This document shows, piece after piece, positions 1-5,337 of a stretch of DNA of 5,375 nt. The DNA is taken from contig CAYWKM010000070.1 in assembly GCA_964459165.1 (NCBI GenBank), positions 1 to 5,375 of the forward strand, given 5' to 3'. Every line of letters begins with the position of its first letter. Positions within the stretch are counted from its first letter, which is position 1. The position numbers were made by a program, and so were the translations under genes. The DNA comes from RGIG4074 sp964459165. Lineage in GTDB: Bacteria > Bacillota > Clostridia > Christensenellales > Borkfalkiaceae. The notes under the pieces were generated by a model. It did not search any database. It was not told the origin of the DNA and worked only from the letters and a program-made list of their open reading frames with translations.

Positions 1-820
1 AACCGCTAACGGCAATAGCGTTTCCGTCTTTGTCGGTCGTGCTCGCTCCACTCATGATCGCGCCCAAAACGGTATCTTCCAAGTCGCAATAGGTTGCGGG
101 AGACGTAACATGACCATCACCATCTTTCACTTCCGCAGTTTTTACGGTTTGGAAATCCCAAGCCCAACTCAACTTATAGTACAAGTTCTCCACCGTATTC
201 GGGTCGATATTGGCTACGCTTAAATCTCCGAGCGCGTCAATCATATCCGAATACGTTTTGCCGTCCTCCCAACCGTCAACAGGCGTATAGGTATTCCCTC
301 CGTCGCTGTTTTCGCCCAGCGTCCAACGGATGGGCTCGTAAGTTTTGTCTTCGTCGTTTTCCTTCCAAGTCAACCGAACCGTCGTGCCGTCCGTAGGAGC
401 CTCAATCGTGATTTTGCTCCGCACCTCCGCGCTTCCCGTAATGGAAAAAGTCACATACCCTTCCGTCCCCGGGGCGACTAAGAGGTTTTTGGCTTCCGTT
501 CCCTTTGTACTTGCCAGCACGCCTACGGAAGCGGTAACGTCATCGGGATAATCGATAACCGTCTGATTCGTTACAGTATCGTCGCTGTCAGCAGCTGTCT
601 TTTCATAAGCTTCGCCGAATAGCTTCGACGAATCGACGCTGACAACGTAGCCCCATTTGGCGACGTTCGCCGTCGTAGACGATACCGACTTACTCGATAC
701 GTACTTCGCGTAGGTAAAACCGCCCATACCGAGTACGACCGCCGCGCAAAGAAGGATAACGACCAAAAGCACGAGCAAAGAGATTCCTTTTTTCTTGTTA
801 GTCTTGTTTGTTTTTTCCAT
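1..820 (-). CDS. TasA/camelysin-like (SipW-dependent type) exported surface protein, 3' end missing
   Basis: The minus-strand frame is open from ATG at 820 to the left edge, giving 273 residues with no stop, so the C-terminus is missing. Residues 1-12 are Lys/Asn-rich, 15-34 form a hydrophobic segment, and then comes GFTYAKYVSS. This layout of a hydrophobic helix, a Gly-rich end, a 'YAKYV' motif and 'ANVAKWG' (residues 51-57) resembles the small exported proteins annotated as SipW-dependent or TasA/camelysin-like in Clostridia. Further family-like pieces are an 'APGTEGYVTFSITGSAEV' strand pair (116-133), 'YYKLSWAWDF' (214-223) and 'LEDTVLG' (247-253). By family, it would be an extracellular beta-sandwich subunit of surface fibres or biofilm matrix, matured by a SipW-like signal peptidase; no such peptidase is in the window. 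The start is chosen because it immediately precedes the signal segment. The ribosome site is weak (AAAGAAG about 12 nt upstream). Transcription probably starts at the promoters near 1305-1424, leaving a leader of almost 500 nt. An alternative is a generic secreted Clostridia protein of unknown role. Confidence 0.85.
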   Translation of the reverse strand, partial: MEKTNKTNKKKGISLLVLLVVILLCAAVVLGMGGFTYAKYVSSKSVSSTTANVAKWGYVVSVDSSKLFGEAYEKTAADSDDTVTNQTVIDYPDDVTASVGVLASTKGTEAKNLLVAPGTEGYVTFSITGSAEVRSKITIEAPTDGTTVRLTWKENDEDKTYEPIRWTLGENSDGGNTYTPVDGWEDGKTYSDMIDALGDLSVANIDPNTVENLYYKLSWAWDFQTVKTAEVKDGDGHVTSPATYCDLEDTVLGAIMSGASTTDKDGNAIAVSG

Positions 821-862
821 TTTTGCTTTACTTCTTTGATAAATGATAAGTTTTTATTGCAG

Positions 863-885
863 CTTCCGTCCCTTACTTACGGAAG
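863..885 (-). promoter_or_regulatory. Hairpin in the 5' leader of the TasA-like gene
   Basis: CTTCCGT (863-869) and ACGGAAG (879-885) are perfect 7-bp arms around a 9-nt loop. In the minus-strand transcript the hairpin sits 43-65 nt before the start codon at 820. Its loop and distal arm contain purine-rich sequence. It is followed by AT-rich sequence rather than a T-run, so it is not a terminator. It could protect the mRNA 5' part or modulate translation; that role is inference. Confidence 0.45.
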
Positions 886-899
886 ATATTGCTGAAATG

Positions 900-1139
900 T
901 TAGCTCGCGCGTTTCTCGGCAAAATGCGCCTTATCCGTCGCGAAGCGACATAATCGAGCGGGCGGAGGATTTCTTGTCGTCCCCCTTATTCTCAAGAGGG
1001 CGAGCCTTGATTTCTCCAAACGGCACAGTGGGTTGTTTAGCAGGGCGAACTGAGATTTTTGCATAATACCGCAAAAATCGCGCCCGAGCGGGAGGTTTTC
1101 TTTGCTACCCGCGAGACAATGCCGAATGAAACGAGGCAA
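900..1139 (-). repeat. Candidate dispersed intergenic element (open minus-strand frame, not accepted as a gene)
   Basis: The minus strand is open here for 79 codons from a TTG at 1139, but I see no good ribosome site before it. The predicted peptide is rich in Arg, Leu and Cys, with no signal, membrane segment or recognisable domain. The DNA is more GC-rich than its flanks and contains several small inverted repeats, among them GTCGC-GAA-GCGAC at 937-949 and the 9-bp arms at 1054-1079. From its look, with phrases such as LLNNPLCRLEKSRLALL and LCRFATDKAHFAEKRAS, I suspect a family of intergenic repeats that often gets mis-annotated as short hypothetical proteins. No second copy occurs in this window, so repeat status is unproven. 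Confidence 0.25.
1054..1079. repeat. Inverted repeat, 9-bp perfect arms
   Basis: GATTTTTGC (1054-1062) and GCAAAAATC (1071-1079) are exact inverse complements separated by 8 nt. Either strand could form a stem-loop. No T-run follows on either strand, so it does not read as an intrinsic terminator. It lies inside the candidate intergenic element and may be part of its secondary structure. Confidence 0.5.
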
Positions 1140-1165
1140 AAAAGGGATTCCCGCCTAAACAGCGC

Positions 1166-1298
1166 AAAAAAAGCCTACCGCACCCTGCATAACGCAGGAA
1201 GCGATAAGCTCCCTTCTATGTATCCTATTCAATTGGTTGCGGTCGTTATTCGGGCACGCTAAAATAAGGGTACTATACCCCCCCCCACGTTGCTTGCT
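1166..1298 (-). ncRNA. Candidate structured small RNA or leader ending in a T-run
   Basis: This stretch runs from the start site expected for the promoter at 1305-1333 to a T7 run on the minus strand (A7 at 1166-1172). Its left half folds compactly. GGTTGCGGT (1235-1243) can pair with ACCGCACC (1177-1184) with a single bulge, closing a domain. Inside that domain are a 6-bp hairpin, GGAAGC/GCTCCC with one wobble (1197-1202 with 1208-1213), and an alternative hairpin CCTGC/GCAGG (1184-1188 with 1194-1198). The last two share bases at 1197-1198 and so compete. The T-run begins 4 nt after the closing stem. I recognise no known family: the conserved cores of SRP RNA, 6S RNA and tmRNA are absent. 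It may be a free small RNA or an attenuator ahead of the TasA-like gene. Confidence 0.3.
1268..1286 (-). repeat. C9/G9 homopolymer tract next to a small hairpin
   Basis: Nine consecutive C (1278-1286) read as G9 on the minus strand. The last three overlap a hairpin, GGGTA-CTA-TACCC at 1268-1280. In the minus-strand transcript the hairpin is followed by TTATTTT, a weak terminator-like arrangement. The tract lies about 12-20 nt after the start site expected for the 1305-1333 promoter. Confidence 0.6.
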
Positions 1299-1304
1299 AA
1301 TAGC

Positions 1305-1333
1305 ATTGTACTCAACCTCTTCCATTCCGTCAA
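1305..1333 (-). promoter_or_regulatory. Sigma-A-type promoter, TTGACG-17-TACAAT
   Basis: On the minus strand, TTGACG (1333-1328) and TACAAT (1310-1305) are separated by exactly 17 nt. Each hexamer differs from consensus at one position. The expected start site is near 1298, and transcription runs leftward through the candidate structured RNA toward the TasA-like gene starting at 820. There is no extended -10 TGn. Confidence 0.65.
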
Positions 1334-1395
1334 CCCTTCTTTCGTTGCTTTCCGGATTTTTCTCTTACAGCCGAATTTTTGTTCTATAATGTTTC

Positions 1396-1424
1396 AGTTT
1401 ACCATATATCCTCGAAAATGTCAA
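1396..1424 (-). promoter_or_regulatory. Sigma-A-type promoter, TTGACA-17-TAAACT with extended -10
   Basis: On the minus strand, a consensus TTGACA (1424-1419) is followed after 17 nt by TAAACT (1401-1396). A TGG precedes the -10, matching the extended TGn element. The promoter points the same way as the one at 1305-1333 and lies about 90 nt upstream of it, about 100 nt beyond the stop codon of the 211-residue gene. Tandem promoters ahead of the TasA-like gene are the simplest reading. Confidence 0.5.
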
Positions 1425-1525
1425 GCGAAAATAACAAACGAATTCTACCTAACTCTCGTTAAAATTTAATTTCCGATAAATAATCCGTCGATGTTCGTTT
1501 ATATACTCCCCATAACGGATCGTTT

Positions 1526-2161
1526 TCATTCAACGATAACCGTTCCGTTTACCGTATCGCCCCATACTTCTATCATCGACAGATCTTCCTTTACGACAAT
1601 AATCTGTTCGATCGCAAGCTCCACCGTACAAGACTGCTTCGCGTTCACAAAAAATTCGATAATATTCCCTTCCTCCTCATGAAGAGAAAGCGACGTATAA
1701 ACGATATAGACGGTTCCGCCTACGTCGTTTACCGTGCTTGAATACGGTTTTGTCTCGCTGTAACCGGTAATCGTCATCGCCTCCGCGTCGTACGAAAGAA
1801 CGAGGATAAAGCTCGAAAAAGCGACTGTGCCGTTTACGGAAACAATCAGCGAATTTTCGGAATACACCGCGGAAAAAATATTGAGCGGTTGCTTCTCTCC
1901 GCAGACAATGCAAATATAATCTTCATAATGGTGCCCGTTCGGCGGAAGAAAATCGTCGTAATACTCGTCGTCTCCGTCTATGCAGGTATATTTTGTATAC
2001 CCCTCCTCCGTACAGGTGGAGGCAACCGTTTCCGTTATGTACGAATGAACGTGCGCTTCCGGCTCGACCTCCCTTTGAGAAAAAAACAGAATAAGAGCGA
2101 CGACTATACATACTATCAACGCAAAAATGATGAGGATAATCCATAAATGTTTCTTTTTCAT
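1526..2161 (-). CDS. Membrane-anchored surface protein with Cys/His repeat and cohesin-like beta-domain
   Basis: This 211-residue protein starts at ATG 2161, with AGAGGG (2168-2173) 6 nt upstream as a strong ribosome site. Residues 1-5 are basic and 7-27 form one hydrophobic helix with no clear cleavage motif, so an N-terminal anchor with the rest outside is likely. Residues 37-88 hold one Cys/His repeat (C50, C60, GHHY at 76-79, CIVCG at 84-88) of a type common in Clostridia surface proteins. Residues 92-211 form a predicted all-beta domain resembling cohesin/carbohydrate-binding folds (a hydrophobic strand at FILVLSYDAEAMTITG, then alternating strands to the C-terminus). The join CIVCGEKQPLNIF matches CAVCGERQPENIF in the larger neighbour, and the domain ends are similar too, so the two are paralogous. 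It lies 19 bp after that neighbour and is almost certainly co-transcribed. It has no LPXTG, SLH or enzyme motif. The cohesin assignment is by eye from strand pattern. Confidence 0.88.
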   Translation of the reverse strand: MKKKHLWIILIIFALIVCIVVALILFFSQREVEPEAHVHSYITETVASTCTEEGYTKYTCIDGDDEYYDDFLPPNGHHYEDYICIVCGEKQPLNIFSAVYSENSLIVSVNGTVAFSSFILVLSYDAEAMTITGYSETKPYSSTVNDVGGTVYIVYTSLSLHEEEGNIIEFFVNAKQSCTVELAIEQIIVVKEDLSMIEVWGDTVNGTVIVE

Positions 2162-2180
2162 ATCTTTCCCTCTTATCCGA

Positions 2181-4094
2181 TTATTCGGTCTTATAAAGAT
2201 ACGTTAAGGACTCCGTCAAGTTTTCCGCATTCGTAGACGCATTCGACAAATCGATCTTACTGCCGTTTACATAGGCGGAATCCTCCGTTACGTACCAACC
2301 GCTCGTATCCTCGAAAGATATGCTTGTCAATCCGGACAGGAAGAACGCTGCCGCCGCTATTTTCTTAACGCTTGCGGGAATGACCAACTCAGTTAAACCC
2401 GTACAACTGCCGAAAGCATTTTTTCCTATCGAGATTACATTTCCTCCTATCGTTACAGATTGAATCGATTCTTTTGTATAGAACACCTTATCCGCAATTT
2501 CCGTTACGGGCAATCCCTCATACTGATCGGGAATCAGCACGTTGACGTCGCTTCCGGTATAACCGCTCACGGAATACGACGCTCCGTCGGCGTTCAACGT
2601 AAAGACAAGTCCTTCCGTGTATACGCCGGAAGACCCTTGCTCGATCACTGTTTTTCCGTATGTATCGTGAATTGTCAGATCCGTCCACACTTCCTTGATT
2701 TCGCTGAGTGTAAACGCCGTTATTTGGACGGAGGAGGAAAGTCGGAACGTGATTACGGTCTTCTCTTCCTTAACGCCCTTCGCGTCGGAATAAAGCGCTT
2801 TCAGTCCGTCGGCTGTGACTCCCACGCTTATATTCGATAAGTCGCCGCTTTCTTTCCCGAGATAATCGTCTGAGGTAACCCCCTCCAAAATAAGCAAAAA
2901 TCCCGCCGTATCCACCGCGCCCGAAAGCGTTATCACCGCCGTCGTTTCGCCGCTTCCCCGCGTGAGCGTAAGAGTGAAAATATTTTCCGGTTGTCTTTCG
3001 CCGCACACCGCGCACTCGCCGTTAACAAACGTATGTCCGGATCCGTTGAACGACTCCGCTCTGTCTACATACCCGCATTCCGAACAGGCATATACTCTCG
3101 TCCCGCCCTCGCATGCGGAATCAGACGCCTCTTCGTCGAGGACGAAATGATGTCCCGTCGGCGGAATCGTCTCTTCAAAGGATATGCTTTGCCCGTCTCT
3201 TTCATAAACATAGACCGCCGTCCCCTCTTCCCCGCAGGTAGCCGGAAGGGATACCGTATAAACATAGTCTGTCTCGTTCAATTCAGGCAAAACAACCGTT
3301 TCGGTATAGGAAGGATCTCTTTTGCAAGTTCGAATAAGAATCCCTTCGGTCGTCGACGTCGGAGAGGCGGAAATCTCCCATTCGCCGTAATCATGCCCTA
3401 AGGCGGGAATCACGACGCTAAAGATAAACGTCTGCCCGTCGATCGTAATAGCATACCGCGCCGAACCGTCGCTTTCGCAGGCAGCCGCCTGCGTTTCCGT
3501 GTAGACGTAATCCGTCTTGTTCAGAGCGGGCAATCGATAGATTTCCGTATGCGCGGAATCGTGAGAGCATACGCGCTTTAAGGTACAGGAAAACTCATCC
3601 TCCGTATAACCGTATATCTCCCAAGCCCCGTAGCTGTGCCCTAACGCCTCCGTATAGTCGGAAACATAGCTGTCGCCGCACACCGAGCAGGTGTATACCG
3701 TATAACCTCCTTCCGTACAGGTAGGTAAAGTCGTTACAGCAACGTAATCGTGCACAAAACAACCGATGAGTCCGAGAAGCTTTTCTTCCATTCGAGCAAC
3801 GTCGAAAAGATCCGTCGCCCCGTCGCAAACGCTCTCCGGAGCGTATACATCGAAAGCTTCCAACTGTTCGTCCGTCAACGAAATCATTCGCGCGAGATAT
3901 TGTCTCATCATGATCAGATCCGTCATGTCGATATTTCCGTCGCCGCTCACGTCGCCCTTTATCACCATCGATTCGCTTTCCGTCGCGCTTGCCTCTTTTA
4001 CTTCGATTTTTTCTCTCGTTAAAAAAAAGCATATGCAAGCAAGTCCCATTGAAAAGATAAAGAGAAAAAGAAAAAATTTACCGCCCCTTTTCAT
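2181..4094 (-). CDS. Anchored multidomain surface protein: dockerin-like, Cys/His repeats, cohesin-like domain, BspA-type LRRs
   Basis: This 637-residue protein starts at ATG 4094, with GGAG (4103-4106) 8 nt upstream. Residues 6-25 are a hydrophobic signal or anchor. Residues 46-110 resemble a type I dockerin. The first Ca loop is good (D48, S50, D52, N54, D56, D59, followed by LIMMRQYLARM); the second (82-107) is degenerate. Residues 113-365 hold Cys/His repeats (C126, C136xxC139, GHSYG at 152, GHDYG at 233, GHHF at 314, C337xxC340, C361xxC364), with an exact 81-residue period between the first three GH motifs. Residues 370-487 are a cohesin-like beta-sandwich homologous to that of the 211-residue neighbour. 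Residues 494-600 carry LRR_5/BspA-type repeats ending in the 'GWYVTED' cap usual for this group. There is no sortase signal; attachment would be through the N-terminal helix. Its likely role is adhesion or surface assembly; no catalytic domain is visible. It leads a two-gene operon with the 211-residue gene. Module names are by pattern, not profile search. Confidence 0.9.
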   Translation of the reverse strand: MKRGGKFFLFLFIFSMGLACICFFLTREKIEVKEASATESESMVIKGDVSGDGNIDMTDLIMMRQYLARMISLTDEQLEAFDVYAPESVCDGATDLFDVARMEEKLLGLIGCFVHDYVAVTTLPTCTEGGYTVYTCSVCGDSYVSDYTEALGHSYGAWEIYGYTEDEFSCTLKRVCSHDSAHTEIYRLPALNKTDYVYTETQAAACESDGSARYAITIDGQTFIFSVVIPALGHDYGEWEISASPTSTTEGILIRTCKRDPSYTETVVLPELNETDYVYTVSLPATCGEEGTAVYVYERDGQSISFEETIPPTGHHFVLDEEASDSACEGGTRVYACSECGYVDRAESFNGSGHTFVNGECAVCGERQPENIFTLTLTRGSGETTAVITLSGAVDTAGFLLILEGVTSDDYLGKESGDLSNISVGVTADGLKALYSDAKGVKEEKTVITFRLSSSVQITAFTLSEIKEVWTDLTIHDTYGKTVIEQGSSGVYTEGLVFTLNADGASYSVSGYTGSDVNVLIPDQYEGLPVTEIADKVFYTKESIQSVTIGGNVISIGKNAFGSCTGLTELVIPASVKKIAAAAFFLSGLTSISFEDTSGWYVTEDSAYVNGSKIDLSNASTNAENLTESLTYLYKTE

Positions 4095-4786
4095 AGTCGT
4101 CGCTCCATATGTCGTTTTTTTTGATCAAAATAATTTTCAAGCCGCTAAGCGTTGAATCGATAAAATAGCGCTTATTTCCTCCTGACGAAAAACGCCGCTT
4201 ATCCTGCGGTTTACTTCGTATCGCTTCGCGTAAAATACAACCCGTCCTAATTCCGTAAGCCAGACTCAGAGGAATCCTCCGGATTCTTTACCGAAAAAAC
4301 CGTCGTTTTATTCTTCGAACGGGAGAAGAGTGCAAATCGGCGCGTTCCCGAAAACGATAGGCGTTCCCTTTATCGTAGGTCGGCGAGCAATATTCGTGCG
4401 GAGTGAAAAAATTCCCTTGAACCGATTTTACCGTATTGCCGAAATCGCCCCTCGAACGAATTCGGAAAAACAGAAAAACAATTCGACGATTCATAAAAAA
4501 TTTCCAATGAATAATAGCGCGAATCCCAAGCAAATATCCGCCGACTTTTATGAACGTTTCACAGATTTTTTATTTGCGCTTTCGCCAAAACGTCGACCGT
4601 TCTTACAAAGCGCGGCTTTTCTTTATCATGCTTTTCCGTTTATCAAAAACTGTTTCTATTCATGATTTTTATAAACAATAAAAATAAAAGTTAATTGAAA
4701 ATACAGTCTGCTTATTTTAATTTATCGTCCATTTCGCCCTTCGTTTTTCATCGTTTCCTCTATCCCGAAAGCCGTCCTGTTTCATT
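4095..4786. other. 692-bp spacer with no accepted gene
   Basis: The part nearest the 637-residue gene (4095-4190) is AT-rich. It carries AGGAGG on the minus strand (CCTCCT, 4178-4183) with no usable start codon at the proper distance, an orphan Shine-Dalgarno. The middle (about 4190-4480) is GC-richer, with overlapping open frames on both strands and a small inverted repeat (GAATCC-TCC-GGATTC, 4272-4286). The right part (4480-4740) is AT-rich, with another inverted repeat at 4666-4684. I found no convincing promoter for the 637-residue gene; TTGAAA at 4140-4135 lacks a matching -10. I also found no strong terminator for the 162-residue gene. Confidence 0.5.
4666..4684. repeat. AT-only inverted repeat downstream of the 162-residue gene
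   Basis: TTTTTAT (4666-4672) and ATAAAAA (4678-4684) are perfect 7-bp arms around AAACA. The repeat lies about 100 nt beyond the stop codon of the minus-strand gene at 4787. The stem has no G-C pair, so as a terminator it would be weak. I call it only as an inverted repeat. Confidence 0.4.
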
Positions 4787-5275
4787 TTATGTTGAAACTC
4801 TGTTTCCATATTCGTCGAACAAGGCTGCGTCCGTGTATGTTTCCTGCCAATCTTTTGAATCAATCTTATAATATATCCGCGCCGTCCACCAAAGCTGCTC
4901 TCCGTTTGTGGAAGCATAAACGGTCAACGATTTTCCCATGTTCAAATCGCCGACGATATCTCTGGCGGCCAATGTCATATCGGTATATGAATATTGATAA
5001 TTCGGAGAATAATATAAATCTAAAATCACTTGAACCGTCGAAGGTAAAAGTGTAAAAGCGTTTTTTACCGTCGCATACACTTCCCCGTCCGAACCGTCTA
5101 TGGAAAGAGAAAGCTCCGTAAAAAACCCACACGGCGAAGCTTCTTCCTCTATATGCGTTTGCGAGACAACCTCCTCTGTTTCCTCCGCATCGGCTAAAAC
5201 TGCGTTCCCTCCTACAAACATTAAATCGGCAAACAGCAGCGCACCCGCTATCACAGCAAAACTCTTCAATTTCAT
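4787..5275 (-). CDS. Secreted 162-residue protein, Clostridia hypothetical family
   Basis: ATG at 5275 is preceded by AGAGGGG (5282-5288) at 6 nt, a strong ribosome site. Residues 1-30 form a signal peptide: basic MKLK, a hydrophobic core and a plausible AxA-type cleavage near VLADA (26-30). A short acidic linker (31-47) follows, then about 110 residues that look all-beta: strands around FTELSLSIDG, GEVYATVKNAFTLLPSTVQV, ILDLYYS and WTARIYYKIDSKDW. The segment with 'VKNAFTLLPSTVQV', an aromatic strand, and 'WWTARIYYKI.SKDWQET' resembles unannotated secreted proteins I associate with gut Clostridia, but I know no function for them. There is one Cys (C49), no lipobox and no anchor, so it is probably released or loosely bound. 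It is separated from the next gene by nearly 700 bp and is likely its own unit. A possible -10 (TAAAAT, 5336-5331) lacks a recognisable -35. Confidence 0.85.
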   Translation of the reverse strand: MKLKSFAVIAGALLFADLMFVGGNAVLADAEETEEVVSQTHIEEEASPCGFFTELSLSIDGSDGEVYATVKNAFTLLPSTVQVILDLYYSPNYQYSYTDMTLAARDIVGDLNMGKSLTVYASTNGEQLWWTARIYYKIDSKDWQETYTDAALFDEYGNRVST

Positions 5276-5325
5276 CGGAAACCCCTCTTTTTTTATTTTT
5301 CTTACGTTACTGCAGGGAGACGAAA

Positions 5326-5337
5326 ATAAAATTTTAT
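5326..5337. promoter_or_regulatory. 12-bp AT palindrome upstream of the 162-residue gene, possible -10/operator
   Basis: ATAAAATTTTAT is a perfect 12-bp palindrome about 50 bp before the start codon at 5275. It contains TAAAAT on the minus strand, one base off the sigma-A -10. A regulator binding it would block that promoter. No -35 is evident at 17 nt, and AT-rich palindromes arise by chance, so support is weak. Confidence 0.25.

Larger units (their letters stand above)
821..1525. other. 705-bp intergenic leader region of the TasA-like gene
   Basis: No convincing protein gene lies here. Reading leftward on the minus strand, the region contains two tandem sigma-A-type promoters, a G9 tract with a small hairpin, a foldable RNA ending in T7, a 240-bp stretch open on the minus strand, a 9-bp-arm inverted repeat, a 5-bp hairpin GTCGC-GAA-GCGAC at 937-949, and a 7-bp hairpin close to the start codon. 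I see no clear intrinsic terminator for the upstream gene between 1425 and 1525, so read-through into this region is possible. The density of structure is much higher than in ordinary spacer DNA. Confidence 0.6.

Noticed and set aside
345..551. Plus-strand 68-codon frame
   Set aside because: It lies wholly inside the TasA-like gene on the other strand, whose frame shows a signal segment and family motifs; no ribosome site precedes it.
1059..1262. Plus-strand 67-codon frame
   Set aside because: It overlaps the structured intergenic stretch, has no ribosome site and no protein-like features.
1362..1390. Plus-strand TATAAT (1385-1390) as a promoter
   Set aside because: No acceptable -35 lies 16-18 nt upstream, and no plus-strand gene follows.
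1425..1525. Intrinsic terminator after the 211-residue gene
   Set aside because: Only weak stems (for example AACG-GAT-CGTT) were found, with no adjoining T-run on the minus strand.
2460..2840. Plus-strand 126-codon frame within the 637-residue gene
   Set aside because: It is antisense to the well-supported cohesin-like and LRR coding sequence; the composition is that of a shadow frame.
2991..3401. Plus-strand 136-codon frame and 3595-4038 minus 147-codon frame
   Set aside because: Both are alternative frames of the 637-residue gene, Arg-rich and without domains.
2181..4094. LPXTG or SLH cell-wall anchoring
   Set aside because: The C-terminus ends in the LRR cap with no sorting motif, hydrophobic tail or SLH repeats.
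4288..4533. Minus-strand 81-codon frame starting with TTG
   Set aside because: It has no ribosome site and an Arg/Phe-rich peptide without features, and it overlaps the plus-strand frame.
4330..4665. Plus-strand 111-codon frame starting with GTG
   Set aside because: A GGGAG lies 4 nt upstream, but the peptide has no domain, signal or family look, the frame crosses an abrupt composition change, and all neighbours run the other way. Kept only as a possible remnant.
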